Below, in pieces: positions 10,323 to 19,944 of a stretch of DNA of 64,000 nt. The DNA lies in NCBI GenBank assembly GCA_963921935.1, contig OY998175.1, positions 153,069,309 through 153,133,308 of the forward strand. Reading direction: 5' to 3'. Position 1 is the stretch's first letter; every line of letters begins with the position of its first letter. The notes beneath the pieces were generated by a model. The model searched no databases. It saw only the letters and a program-made list of their open reading frames with translations, and was not told where the DNA came from. A program made the position numbers and the translations under genes. This DNA comes from Galeruca laticollis (lineage: Eukaryota > Arthropoda > Insecta > Coleoptera > Chrysomelidae).

Positions 10323-11013
10323 GAAAAGAGTGGTAACCGCAGACATGCATGTTTCTAGCTCATTAGCCGTCATCGGTACGGTACAACCAAGAAAAGATGT
10401 GAAACATGAGAGCAAAGGTGTTGAATGAAACATGAGAAAATATAACAGAATTCAGCAGGATAGTCAAACACAACATTTGTGTCAGTAATATTAGAAGATC
10501 TCGAATATTCGAGACAACAACCAACATAGACACGGAGGTGCATATAACACTCCCGTCTAAAACTTCCGACCCAGATTAATGAAATAGTAACAAGATGTAC
10601 GAATAGTGCGTGACATATGAACAATAAGCAACGAATAGATTAGTGGGTATTGCACGCAAATAGAAGAAGGGGCTACTGAAAAGAGTGGTAACCGCATATA
10701 ATATTACTGACACAAATGTTGTGTTTGACTATCCTGCTGAATTCTGTTATAATTTCTCATGTTTCATTCAACACCTTTGCTCTCATGTTTCACATCTTTT
10801 CTTGGTTGTACCGTACCGATGACGGCTAATGAGCTAGAAACATGCATGTCTGCGGTAACCACTCTTTTCAGTAGCCCCTTCTTCTATTCGCGTGCAATAC
10901 CCACTAATCTATTCGTTGCTTATTGTTCATATGTCACGCACTATTCGTACATCTTGTTACTATTTCATTAATCTGGGTCGGAAGTTTTAGACGGGAGTGT
11001 TATATGCACCTCC

Positions 11014-11018
<5 letters not shown>
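10323..11018. repeat. foldback repeat with two pairs of inverted arms
   Basis: Block A (10323-10490, starting AAGAGTGGTAACCGCAGACA) is repeated inverted at about 10697-10872. Block B (10525-10680, from GACACGGAGGTGCATATAAC to GGGGCTACTG) is repeated inverted at 10871-11018. On the right the two blocks are adjacent as A'B', the mirror of an intact unit BA. On the left they occur as A then B, so the left arm has been rearranged. Identity between arms is very high. No coding frame is credible; frames called here are antiparallel copies of each other. Confidence 0.85.

Positions 11019-11048
<30 letters not shown>
11019..11048. repeat. (TA)n microsatellite
   Basis: Short TA run joining the first foldback unit (ending 11018) to the second hairpin (starting 11048). 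Confidence 0.95.
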
Positions 11049-11049
<1 letters not shown>

Positions 11050-11401
11050 CAACAACAAAGAGAATCATGGGTAATTCACGCAAAGTAAAGGGCTACTGAA
11101 ATAGAGTGGTAACCGTGGACATGCATGTTTCTGGCTCATTTTGCCTCATCAGCACGGCATAACCAAATAATGATGTGAAATTTGGGAGCAAAGATGTTAA
11201 TCGAAACATGGGAAAACACAAAATAACGGATTTCCCATGTTTCGATTAACATCTTTGCTCCCAAATTTCACATCATTATTTGGTTATGCCGTGCTGATGA
11301 GGCAAAATGAGCCAGAAACATGCATGTCCACGGTTACCACTCTATTTCAGTAGCCCTTTACTTTGCGTGAATTACCCATGATTCTCTTTGTTGTTGTTGT
11401 T
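11048..11401. repeat. near-perfect long hairpin, related foldback element
   Basis: The left arm 11048-11215 and right arm 11231-11401 are reverse complements with almost no mismatch, separated by only 15 bp (11216-11230). Arms share with block A of the neighbouring foldback the core GAGTGGTAACCG, GACATGCATGTTTCT and the CTCATT/CATCA region, so it is a diverged member of the same family. The bases 11402-11435 continue with homology to block B' (CATATCACGC, CTACATCTTC) before the next TA run. Confidence 0.92.
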
Positions 11402-11434
11402 AACATATCACGCGATATTCCTACATCTTCTTTG

Positions 11435-11435
<1 letters not shown>

Positions 11436-11496
<61 letters not shown>
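11436..11496. repeat. (TA)n microsatellite
   Basis: TA run of about 60 bp between the hairpin at 11048-11401 and the 3' end of the RTE LINE. Confidence 0.95.
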
Positions 11497-11499
<3 letters not shown>

Positions 11500-13095
11500 A
11501 TATAACATGATCATCATTATCAGCCTTATTCATGATTTTTCACGTAGTGGCCTCCCTTTTTACACGTTGACATATTGCTCTTTCAGTTGGGCCATTGTTG
11601 CCTATTGTTGGCTAATCGGGCCCACATTGTTCCTGTTAACTTCTTGACATCATGGTCCCATCTTAGGTTAGGTCTTTTCCTAGGTCTCTTTATGTTTCTT
11701 GGGTACCATTGTGTTATTTTTGTGGTCCATCTATTGTCTGTTCTTCTCGCTAGGTGTCCTGTCCATTGCCACTTGAGTGTTTTAACCCTGTGGATGACAT
11801 CAGTAACCTGGGTCTTCTGTCCTATCCATTCCATTATTTTACAATTCTTTTTGGTTATTCCTAGAATGTTTCGTTCCATAGACCTTTGTATTACTTGGAG
11901 TTTCCTTGATTCTTCTATTAATTTCTGGGAGTAGAGAACCTGAATTGTGTATTAGGTGTCCCAGGTAAATGTATTCGTCTACTATTTCCAGTGTTGTGTT
12001 ATCTATTTGTATTTCTTCTTGGTCTATCAGTTCGTTGTACATTATTTTGGTCTTTGTTAGGTTCATTTTGAGACATACTTCGTTACTTGCAATGTTTAAT
12101 TCGTTAATTCGTTGTTGTAGGTCTTCAGGGTTATTGGCGATTAGAACTATGTCGTCAGCGAATCTGAGGTGGTTGAGATATTCTCCGTCCATGTCTAACT
12201 TTCGGAAGGTTTCTTCTAGTGTTGCGGTGAAGAGTTTGGGAGATATGGCGTCTCCTCGTCGCACTCCTTCATCAGTTGGGAATTCTGGGAAAACTTTGTG
12301 TATTATTACTCTAGCTTTAGCTTCCTTGTATATGTTTGCTAGAATTTCTATATATGGTTTGTCGACACCTTGATTTGTGAGGGCTTCTATAATGGCTTTG
12401 GGATATATCGAGTCGAATGCCTTTTCGAAGTCAATGAAGGCTAGTGCTAGTGGTATCTCATATTCTTTTGTCCGACTGATAACTTCTCTCAATGTGTGAA
12501 TATGATCTATTGTGCTGAAGCCGCTCCTGAAATCCGCCTGTTCTCTTGGTTGAGCAGCATCTAGTGTGTTTTGTATCCTATTGATAATGGTTTTAGTGAA
12601 TATTTTGCACACCACCGGTAGCAGATTTATTGGGCGGTAATTTCTTATGTCTTCTTTACTGCCTTTCTTGTGGATTAGGATGATGTTTGCGCTATTCCAT
12701 TTTTGTGGTATGCTTCTTGTTCCTAGACAGTTTGTGGATATATTAGCCAGGATTTTCCATGTGTGTCAGCCTGCAAATTTAAGTAGTTCGACCATTATTC
12801 CATCGTTTCCTACTGCTTTTCCATTTTTCATGCTTTTTAATTCCTTTTCTACTTCTTCAATGAGAACTTCTGGTATTTCATTTATTTCGCTAGGTGTCGA
12901 CATTTTTTCTTCTAAGATTTCTGGGGCTTTGTATAGTTCGCTGTAGAATTTGGGGACTAGGTTTATCATGTCCTCAGTGTTTGTTATTCTAACATTTTCA
13001 TTCGTTAGAGCGACCACCTGTTTTTTGCCTATGATCATAAACCTTTTGGCGTTCTTATAACTTTTCCTGTTCTCGATTGCCATTTCGATTATTGC
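11500..13095 (-). pseudogene. RTE-clade LINE reverse transcriptase, 5' truncated
   Basis: The minus strand encodes an RTE-type reverse transcriptase. From 13083: KNGKAVGNDGI, then GSKEDIRNYRPINLLPVVCK across about 12610-12680. Next, within a 258-residue frame (11839-12615), come QADFRSGFSTIDHIHTLREV, ALAFIDFEKAFDSI (catalytic Asp of motif A), EGVRRGDAISPKLF and LRFADDIVLIA (FADD catalytic box), then thumb sequence YIYLGHLI. A second frame, 11583-11879, gives the C-terminal tail (MERNILGITKKN, LKWQWTGHLARRTDNRW, RPRKRPNLRWDHDV). The AP endonuclease is absent and homology stops near 13095, typical of 5' truncation on insertion. Frameshifts near 11920 and 12640 break it. The 3' end abuts a TA run at 11496. 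Confidence 0.9.
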
Positions 13096-13210
13096 ACTCT
13101 ACAGCTGTGTATGCCCCACATACGCCATGTTTTGTTTTGAGTGACAGTTTGCTAGAGTGCCCTATAGAACACAATTAACGTTATTTGTTGATGTTTCTTT
13201 TTAATATTAT

Positions 13211-13374
13211 TGTTATGTATTTAGCAACCCTGCCTGGATGTCAGTGCAGAGAAGTCAGTCAGACAGCCAGCGGTATGTATTCTGTATCGTTATAAGTTCC
13301 AGTTCATGTATTCCTTAAATTATAATTATAACTCAAAACCCACAGTGTTTCATTTAGTACGTAGAAACACAACA
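13211..13374 (+). repeat. 5' LTR of Gypsy element 1
   Basis: 164 bp from TGTTATGTATT to ACACAACA, bounded TG...CA. Compared with the 3' LTR it lacks about 20 bp after the GGATGTC block and has scattered substitutions, so the copy is old. The following TTTTGGCGATAATGATC is where the primer-binding site should be; I cannot match it to a tRNA. Confidence 0.85.
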
Positions 13375-13504
13375 TTTTGGCGATAATGATCGGATACGAG
13401 TTATCTTTCAAAGTAAGTTGAGATTGAAGAGCCATTTCTTAATACAGAAACACCAGAAATTACAGCGATCAAAAAGTCAAGTCAAGTACGAATACGTTGG
13501 AAGA

Positions 13505-14215
13505 ATGGCGATGATCGGTAATATAGAGCCATTTAATGGCGTGGTTGAGGAATTTGAAATATATCTTGAGCGAATTTATTTGCAGTAAATAAACTGGGGG
13601 ACGAGCTCAAAGTGTCGATGCTCATAACCTTAGCTGGTGCAGGGATATATCAGACACTGAAATACTTAGTTGCAGCGGGAAAGCCAGGAGAATTGACATA
13701 TGAAGATGCAGTGGACCTGTTGAAAGATTAATTTTTACTAGATGTATCCAGAAACCTGATCAGAATGTGTCAGAATACGTAGTGGAATTACGTAAGTTAG
13801 CGAATTCATGTAGCTTTAAAACATTTCTTGACGAAGCATTGAGAGATAGGTTCGTATGTGGGTTGAGATCTGAAAATATTCAGAGAAAATTATAGGCCGA
13901 TTTCCAGTTGACATTCCAGAGTGCTTGTAAAACAATGCAAGCGTCAGAGGTTGCAGAAAAGCAAGTGAAATGCTTGTCTGATGATAGTAGTGGAGTAACT
14001 AACCTAAAAAGACAAAACTATAAATCACAAAGCAAGTCAAATGCAAAAAGTAGTTCGCATGGTGACAACAATCAGTACAATGGTATGTTTTGTGCAAAAT
14101 GTGGCAGAGTTCATAGCAAAGAAAAATGCCCTGCAAAAAGGTGGAAGTGTTTCACTTGCCAAATGTTTGGTCATGTCAGAGATTTGTGTCCATCCAAGCT
14201 CGGTGCAGTCCAGTA
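13505..14215 (+). pseudogene. gag: Gypsy element 1 Gag, with zinc knuckles
   Basis: Gag packages element RNA in cytoplasmic particles. An ATG at 13505 begins MAMIGNIEPFNG, and later frames give KLGDELKVSMLITLAGAG, LTYEDAVDLLKD, NVSEYVVELRKLANS and ALRDRFVCGLRSENIQRKL, the usual Gypsy capsid C-terminal region. At 13908-14216 the nucleocapsid is readable: CAKCGRVHSKEKC followed by CFTCQMFGHVRDLC, the second a good CCHC knuckle. Stops at about 13587, 13730 and 13893 and several frame changes break the gene. Family and order are clear; a function is not possible in this state. Confidence 0.8.
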
Positions 14216-14329
14216 AACAGAGGACTCTGATACCACGGTAAACGTTAATGATGAAAGTGTGAACAATCAGGTATGTATCGGTAATAGTACCCAGTGGTTC
14301 TCCACATCACATCATGTTGAAAGTTAACA

Positions 14330-15185
14330 ACCAACTAAGTTAATTTAGAGTTGACACGGGGGCATGTAAGACAGTTATTTCTAAGAAAAAAATTGTGAAA
14401 ATATTTAATTTACCATTAAAGCAAGTATTTTTTAGACTGAATACAGTGTCAGGTCAAACAGTAAAAGGCGAGTCTGTAGTCACTATAGATAATAATAATA
14501 AAAAAATTCAATTAGTAATTATTGTAATTGAGTCTGAAAATAGTTTGTTCCTTTGTTGGGTAGGAATTGGCTGAATATTTTATTTCCAGATTGGCAAAAC
14601 AACTTTTCAATAAAATTTTTAAGTGTTTCAGAAATATCTAAGTTAGTTGATGGGTTCAGAAAAAAATACAAACATGTTTTTGATAAAAATTTATGTAATC
14701 CGATCCATGAATTTGAGGTTAAATTTAGCATTAAAAATAATGTTGTGCCAATATTGAAAAAAGCATTTGACATGCAATACGCATTGAAACCTAAAGTAGA
14801 ATATAAGAACAGATGGTGGAAGTAGGAGTTTTGAAAGTAAATTTCAGCGAACGGCCATCTCCCATCGTTGTGGTTCCAAGGAAAGATTGTGATGTGCGTA
14901 TTTGTACAGACTTTCGAGTACTGTTAATAAAGTAGTAAATGTAGATCAGTATCCGTTGTCAAAGCCAGAAGATATTTTTTCTAGTTTAGCAGATGGTAAA
15001 GTTTTACGGTTATTGATCTATCTGGCGCTTATCAACAGTTAAAAGTATATCCAGATTTTCAAAAATACTAAACCATTAATACACATATCGGTATGTATCA
15101 ATTTACCAGTTTAAATTTAGGAATATCATGTGCAACGTAAACGGTTATCTGGATGATATACTTATTGCTGGTAAAACGTTGCAAG
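14330..15185 (+). pseudogene. pol: Gypsy element 1 protease and reverse transcriptase start
   Basis: At 14345 the frame reads RVDTGACKTVISKKKI, with the DTGA active-site triad of a retropepsin intact. Further on, 14553-14825 gives the linker before RT (FRKKYKHVFDKNL), then after a frame change VGVLKVNFSERPSPIVVVPR, RICTDFR, YPLSKPEDIFSSLADGK and VIDLSGAYQQLKVYP, the fingers and motif A, and at about 15140-15185 GYLDDILIAGKTLQENK with the YLDD box. The stretch between motif B and YLDD is shortened. The gene stops abruptly at the foldback insertion at 15186. Confidence 0.82.
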
Positions 15186-16178
15186 AAAATAAACGGTTTT
15201 ACGGATTAAAACTAACTTTTCCGCCCTGAACAATGTTCTATCATAAAATTGTTACTTGTATACACTTCGAGGAATGTATCGTGCTAACAAACCGAAATTT
15301 CTCCAAAAATAACCAAAAATTTTGTATATCTGGATTTAGAGGACCCGCTGTACTCGCTCTAGTCAACTAAAAATCAATAAGGTACATCTGTGAGACACCT
15401 TGAACAATATTCAATCCTAAAATTGATCAATCGTATACTCTCTGGAGGCTGTATCGTGCTAACAAACTGAAAATTCTCCAAAAATGACGAAAATTTGGTA
15501 CTTCAAGTACCATAGCACCCGTTGCACTGGCGTTACTGAGTTGAATATCAATAGGGTTCATCTTTGAGACGCTCTGAATAATATCCAATCATAAAATTAG
15601 TCACTTGTATATACTCCGGAGGCTGTATCGTGCTAACAAACTGAAACTTCTTCAAAAATGACAAAAATATCGTACTTAAAGTACTGTATCACTAGTTGTA
15701 TTGGCTCCGGTGAGCTGAAAATCAATAGGGTTCATCAGTGATAAGCCCTGAAAAATATTAAATCATAAAATTGGTGACTTGTTGAACTGCGCAGGCTGTA
15801 TCGTGCTAACAAACTGAAATTTCTCAAAAAATTACAAAATGTCGTACTTCAAGTACCATAACAACCGTTGTACTGACTCTGGTGAACTGAATATCAATAG
15901 GGGTCATCTGTGACATATCCTTAACAATATTCAATCATAAAATTGCGGACTTATCGCACTCCGGAGACTGTATCGTGCTAACAAGACATGTAAAGAAAAG
16001 TGGCCGACGACAACGACGACGACATACACATAGGATTTTTTTTTGTAAAAACCGTTTTTTCGTGTTGTTGTTGATGGAAAACGTAAAAATAACTCAAAAA
16101 AAAATTTCAAAATTTCAACTTTTTTTGGGGTAAACCAATACTTTTCTCGCATATAGAAAGGTTGGGCGGAAAAGTAAT
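15186..16178 (+). repeat. foldback module, copy A
   Basis: GTATCGTGCTAACAA recurs at 15276, 15451, 15625, 15798 and 15970 (last copy slightly changed), giving a repeat period of 172-175 bp. Each unit also has a CATAAAATTG block and a CAATAGGGTTCATC block. The inner end holds a conserved non-repeat segment (AAGTGGCCGACGACAACGAC, TTTTCGTGTTGTTGTTGATG) and ends GGTTGGGCGGAAAAGTAATA, which mirrors the ACTTTTCCGCCC at the outer start. Confidence 0.85.
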
Positions 16179-16660
16179 ACATAAGAGAATGTTGATTTGG
16201 TATTACAAGGATTAAATTTATACAATGTCGAAGATTTTGATTTCGATGAGTCTTGTAGAAGCTCCAGCGATAATTTTGAGTGTAAAGAAATTCCATAAAT
16301 ATATTTTTATAATTCGCGTATAAAAGATACTTCATTATAATATTGTTTACAGTATCACAATGAAATCCCTTTGAATACTTTTTTAGTGTTATACAGTTGG
16401 TTATTGTATGTAGTATATATTTTTATTTGACATTTGACTTTAACCTTCAAACAAATTGTACATATGGTCTAACGTTCTAGCTAGCAAATTATTATATTAC
16501 ATGGTCTTAAAAGTAAATTTGAATAAATTATATATTAAAAATATTAATAAATAAAGTACGCTAACGTTTATTCATCAATGATTTATCAATTGATTACTTT
16601 TATATTGTATATGATCAACATATAGGTATACATAATGTTCGATTTTTGGGATAAATTACC
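16179..16660. other. spacer of the foldback complex, left of solo LTR
   Basis: About 480 bases of AT-rich sequence. A short plus frame at about 16226-16300 reads NVEDFDFDESCRSSSDNFE, acidic and Ser-rich like the start of some transposases, but it is too short to assign. Confidence 0.35.
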
Positions 16661-16664
16661 AGAT

Positions 16665-17538
16665 TGTAACGACTCTGTCGTCTGAACAAGAAATAACCCC
16701 GATGAATAATCAGAAAAGAGAACACTACCCAAGCCAAACAAGACGGAGTTGGGCACCCATCACCGAGAGGGCAGCACCTTCGCCGTTCCGCTAATAACTT
16801 GACCGATACTACCAAAGCAGACGAACTGCGATATAACAGGCCAGCTAGATCCTCACGTAGAATAACGATAGGAAGCTTCAACGGAAAATTACCGAAAAGT
16901 TGCACTATATTCCGGAGCGTGTTGAGCCTGGGATTGTGAATACATAAACATACGGCTTGTCGTCGACCCCTCGGTGTGCGTTGAACCCGAGGCTAGACGC
17001 TAAGCAAACCCTGTATATCGGACGAGGTCCTAAAGCGTGTTGAGCTTAGGGCGGACGCCAACAACCCTAGGTCAAGCCCTGCAGCGTGTTGAGCACAGGA
17101 CCGAGGCCTTCCCGATTAGCCAAAATCCCGGAGCGTGTTGAGCCCGAACTCCCAACCTCTGAGATTACGCTGTGCGTTGAACGCGGGATCTCGACCCTGA
17201 CAAACACCTTTGGTTATAGAAACCTATCGTCCCAGTGAGGAATCCGGACAACAGAGTACAACAACGCCCGAGCAGGGTAAACCGGAACCGTGAGGGGTAG
17301 ACAGTAACCGTGACAATCCGGACAACAGAGAAGAATTATCCGCGACTCGATCTGACGACCACCCTAGAGAGACTACCCGCCTCCAGGACCAATAAATCGT
17401 GTATATAATTCTTGTACAGAGTATTAGATTTTAGTTGTAAATATTTATTTCAGTTTGAACACATCACACTTTTAAATAAAGAAGTACATCTAACCATCCA
17501 GCCCTTTTTATGCTCTACCACCCTGACCAACCCTCACA
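16665..17538. repeat. solo LTR with 4-bp target duplication AGAT
   Basis: This 874-bp block is noticeably more GC-rich than its surroundings. It begins TGTAACGACTCTGTCG and ends CCAACCCTCACA (TG...CA), and is flanked by AGAT at 16661-16664 and again at 17539-17542. An AATAAA signal lies near 17389 and another near 17475. These are the marks of a solo LTR left by recombination of a Ty3/Gypsy-type element; the orientation is probably plus from the AATAAA signals. No internal element sequence is present. It does not match the LTRs of the other Gypsy elements in this window beyond the first few bases. Confidence 0.75.
16913..17200 (+). repeat. recurrent AGCGTGTTGAGC motif within the solo LTR
   Basis: The motif AGCGTGTTGAGC, or the variant TGTGCGTTGAAC, occurs six times in about 290 bp (near 16914, 16975, 17034, 17086, 17131 and 17172) at irregular spacing of roughly 40-60 bp. 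Confidence 0.75.
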
Positions 17539-17542
17539 AGAT

Positions 17543-17815
17543 ATCTATGTGAAGATTTATTACAGAAATAATTCTATTCATGATATAATATAAATAGATC
17601 GCAAGCATATACGAAGAAGCTCTTTTTTAAACAAATAATCATCCTCTGTTTGCTTAAATGAAAGTTTGCTTACAATTTACACAATTATTCGGTCATAATA
17701 GGTCAAAAATCAAAAGTGCTGTGATCTGACCAATCAGGAATCTGCAGAATTGCCAATTTAAATTCAAACCACTCCTAGTTTAAAACCAAAGGTTATATGT
17801 AATTCTATTTTATTT
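17543..17815. other. spacer of the foldback complex, right of solo LTR
   Basis: About 270 bases of AT-rich sequence with no coding signal. Without the solo LTR it would be continuous with 16179-16664. Confidence 0.35.
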
Positions 17816-18795
17816 AAAATAAACGGTTTAATGATTAAAACAACTTTTCCGCATCTGTGGCCCCTATCAATATTCTATCATAAAATTCTTACTTTTATAC
17901 ACTTCGGGGGATGTATCGTGCTGACAAACCGAAACTTCTTCAAAAATAACCAAACATTTAGTATATATGGATTTATAGGACCCGCTGTACTCGATCTAGT
18001 CAAATGAAAATCAGTAGGATACATCTGTAAGACACCTTGAACAATATTCAATCATAAAATTGATCAATCGTATACTCTCTGGAGGCTGTATCGTGCCAAC
18101 AAACTGAAAATTCTCCAAAAGTATGGTACTTCAAGTACCATAGCACCTGTTGTACTAGCTTTAATGAGCTGAATATCAATAGGGTTCATCTTGGAGATGC
18201 TCTGAATAATATCCAATTATAAAATTGGTCACTTGTATATACTCCGGAGGCTGTATCGTGCTAACAAACTGGAACTTTTCCAAAAATGATAAAAATATCG
18301 TACTTAAAGTACTGTAGCACCTGTTGTAGGGGCTCTGGTGAGCTGATAATCAATAGGGTTCATCAGTGAGATGTCCTGAATGATATTCAATCATAAAATT
18401 GGTGACTTGTTGAACTACGGAGGCTATATCATGCTAACAAACTGAAATTTCTCAAAAAATTACAAAATGTCGTACTTCAAGTAACATAGCACCCGTTGTA
18501 CTGGATCTGATGAGCTGAAAATCAATAGGGTTCATCTGTAACATGTCCTTGACAATATTAAATCATAAAATTGCTGACTTATTGCACTCCGGAGGCAGAT
18601 TTGTGCTAACAAGACATGTAAGGAAAAGTGGCCGACGACAACGATATACACACAGGATTTTTTTTCTAAAAACCGTTTTTTCGTGTTGTTGTTGATGGAA
18701 AACGTGAAACTAACTCATAAAAAAATTTCAAAATTCCAACTTTTTTGGGGTAAACCAATACTTTTCTCGCATATAGATAGGTTGACGGAAAAGTA
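17816..18795 (+). repeat. foldback module, copy B
   Basis: Same architecture as copy A: the GTATCGTGCTAACAA-type motif occurs at 17913, 18088, 18253, about 18426 and about 18597, spacing 165-175 bp. It pairs with copy C as the left arm of the palindrome. Confidence 0.85.
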
Positions 18796-18948
18796 AAATT
18801 AAATAAATGCGAATTATGAAAAATATTGTGTAAAACTTGTGTCACAATGACTTTCTGGAGTACTCGTGAATTGCGCTAACCTCACACGTACTACAAAACG
18901 AGTCATTGTGACACTTGTTTTATAAATAACTATTTTGGTATACCGTTT
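18796..18948. other. loop of the palindrome, with an inner inverted repeat
   Basis: About 153 bp between copies B and C. It holds a second inverted repeat, AAACTTGTGTCACAATGACT near 18832-18851 and its complement at 18901-18920, so the whole structure could fold almost end to end. Confidence 0.75.
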
Positions 18949-19938
18949 ATTACTTTTCCGCCCAACCTATTTATATGCGAGAAAAGTATTGGTTTATCCC
19001 AGAAAAAAGTTGGAATTTTGAAATTTTTTTGACTTATTTTTTCGTTTTACATCAACAACAACACGAAAAAACGGTTTTCAGAAAAAAAATTTGTGTGTAT
19101 GGCGTCGTCGTTGTCGTCGGCCACTTTTCCTTACATGTCTTGTTAGCACGATACAGCTTCCGGAGTGCAATATGTCACCAATTTTATGATTGAATATTGT
19201 TAAGAGCATGTGACAGATGAACCCTATTGATTTTCAGCCCTTGAGAGCCAGTACAACGGGTGCTATGGTACTTGAAGTACGATATTTTGTCATTTTTTGA
19301 GAAATTTCAGTTTGTTAGCACGATACAGCCTCAGGAGTTCAACAAGTCACCAATTTTATGATTGAATATTATTCAGGACATCTCACTGATGAACCCTACC
19401 ACCACCACAGCCAATACAACAAATGCTACAGTACTTTAAGTACGATATTTTTGTCATTTTTGGAGAAGTTTCAGTTTGTTAAAACGATGCAACCTCCGGA
19501 GTATATACAAGTGACCAATTTTATGATTGGATATTATTTAGAGCGTCTCAAAGATGAACCTTATTGATATTCAGCTCACTAAAGCCTCTACAACGGGTGC
19601 TATGGTACTTCAAGTACCAAATTTTTGTCATTTTTGGAGAATTTTCAGTTTATTAGCACGATACAGCCTCTAGAGAGGATACGAATGATCAATTTTATGA
19701 TTGGATATTGTTCACGGTATCTCACACATGTACCCTATTGATTTTCAGATGACTAGAGCGAGTACAGCGGGTCCTATAAATCCAGATATACTAAATTTTT
19801 GGTTATTTTTGGAGAAGTTTTGGTTTGTTAGCACGATACATCCCCCGAAGTGTATACAAGTAACAATTTTATAATAGAATATTGTTCAGGGCCACAGATG
19901 CGGTAAAGTTAGTTTTAATCTTTAAAACCGTTTATTTT
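18949..19938 (-). repeat. foldback module, copy C (inverted)
   Basis: Reverse complement of the copy A/B module. TTGTTAGCACGATAC or close variants recur at about 19140, 19313, 19477, 19653 and 19828. It ends AAAACCGTTTATTTT at 19938, after which Gypsy RNase H coding resumes. Confidence 0.85.
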
Positions 19939-19944
19939 AGTATC

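Larger units (their letters stand above)
15186..19938. mobile_element. composite foldback element made of about 1-kb tandem-repeat arms
   Basis: Three copies of a module of about 1 kb lie here. Copy A at 15186-16178 and copy B at 17816-18795 are in plus orientation; copy C at 18949-19938 is inverted. All three start, at their outer end, with AAATAAACGG and a GATTAAAAC block, followed by ACTTTTCCG. Copies B and C face each other across a loop of about 153 bp, making a palindrome of about 2.1 kb. A and C together bound the whole insertion inside Gypsy element 1. The spacer 16179-17815 contains a solo LTR. No target duplication is visible, and Gypsy sequence is missing at the site. Confidence 0.78.

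Noticed and set aside
10233..10971. Several open frames of 60-85 codons in the foldback and TA runs
   Set aside because: They are identical peptides read from inverted arms, or Tyr-Ile runs from TA repeats.
11969..12946. Plus-strand frames of 134 and 99 codons
   Set aside because: Antisense of the RTE reverse transcriptase.
15276..15985. CRISPR array
   Set aside because: The spaced repeats are full-length tandem units of about 173 bp in a eukaryotic foldback element, not short repeats with unique spacers.
15931..16335. 134-codon minus-strand frame treated as a gene
   Set aside because: It lies in a repeat module; the recurrence is reported as a finding, but there is no evidence for a protein.
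16615..16905. 96-codon minus-strand frame
   Set aside because: Lies in the solo LTR and has no similarity.
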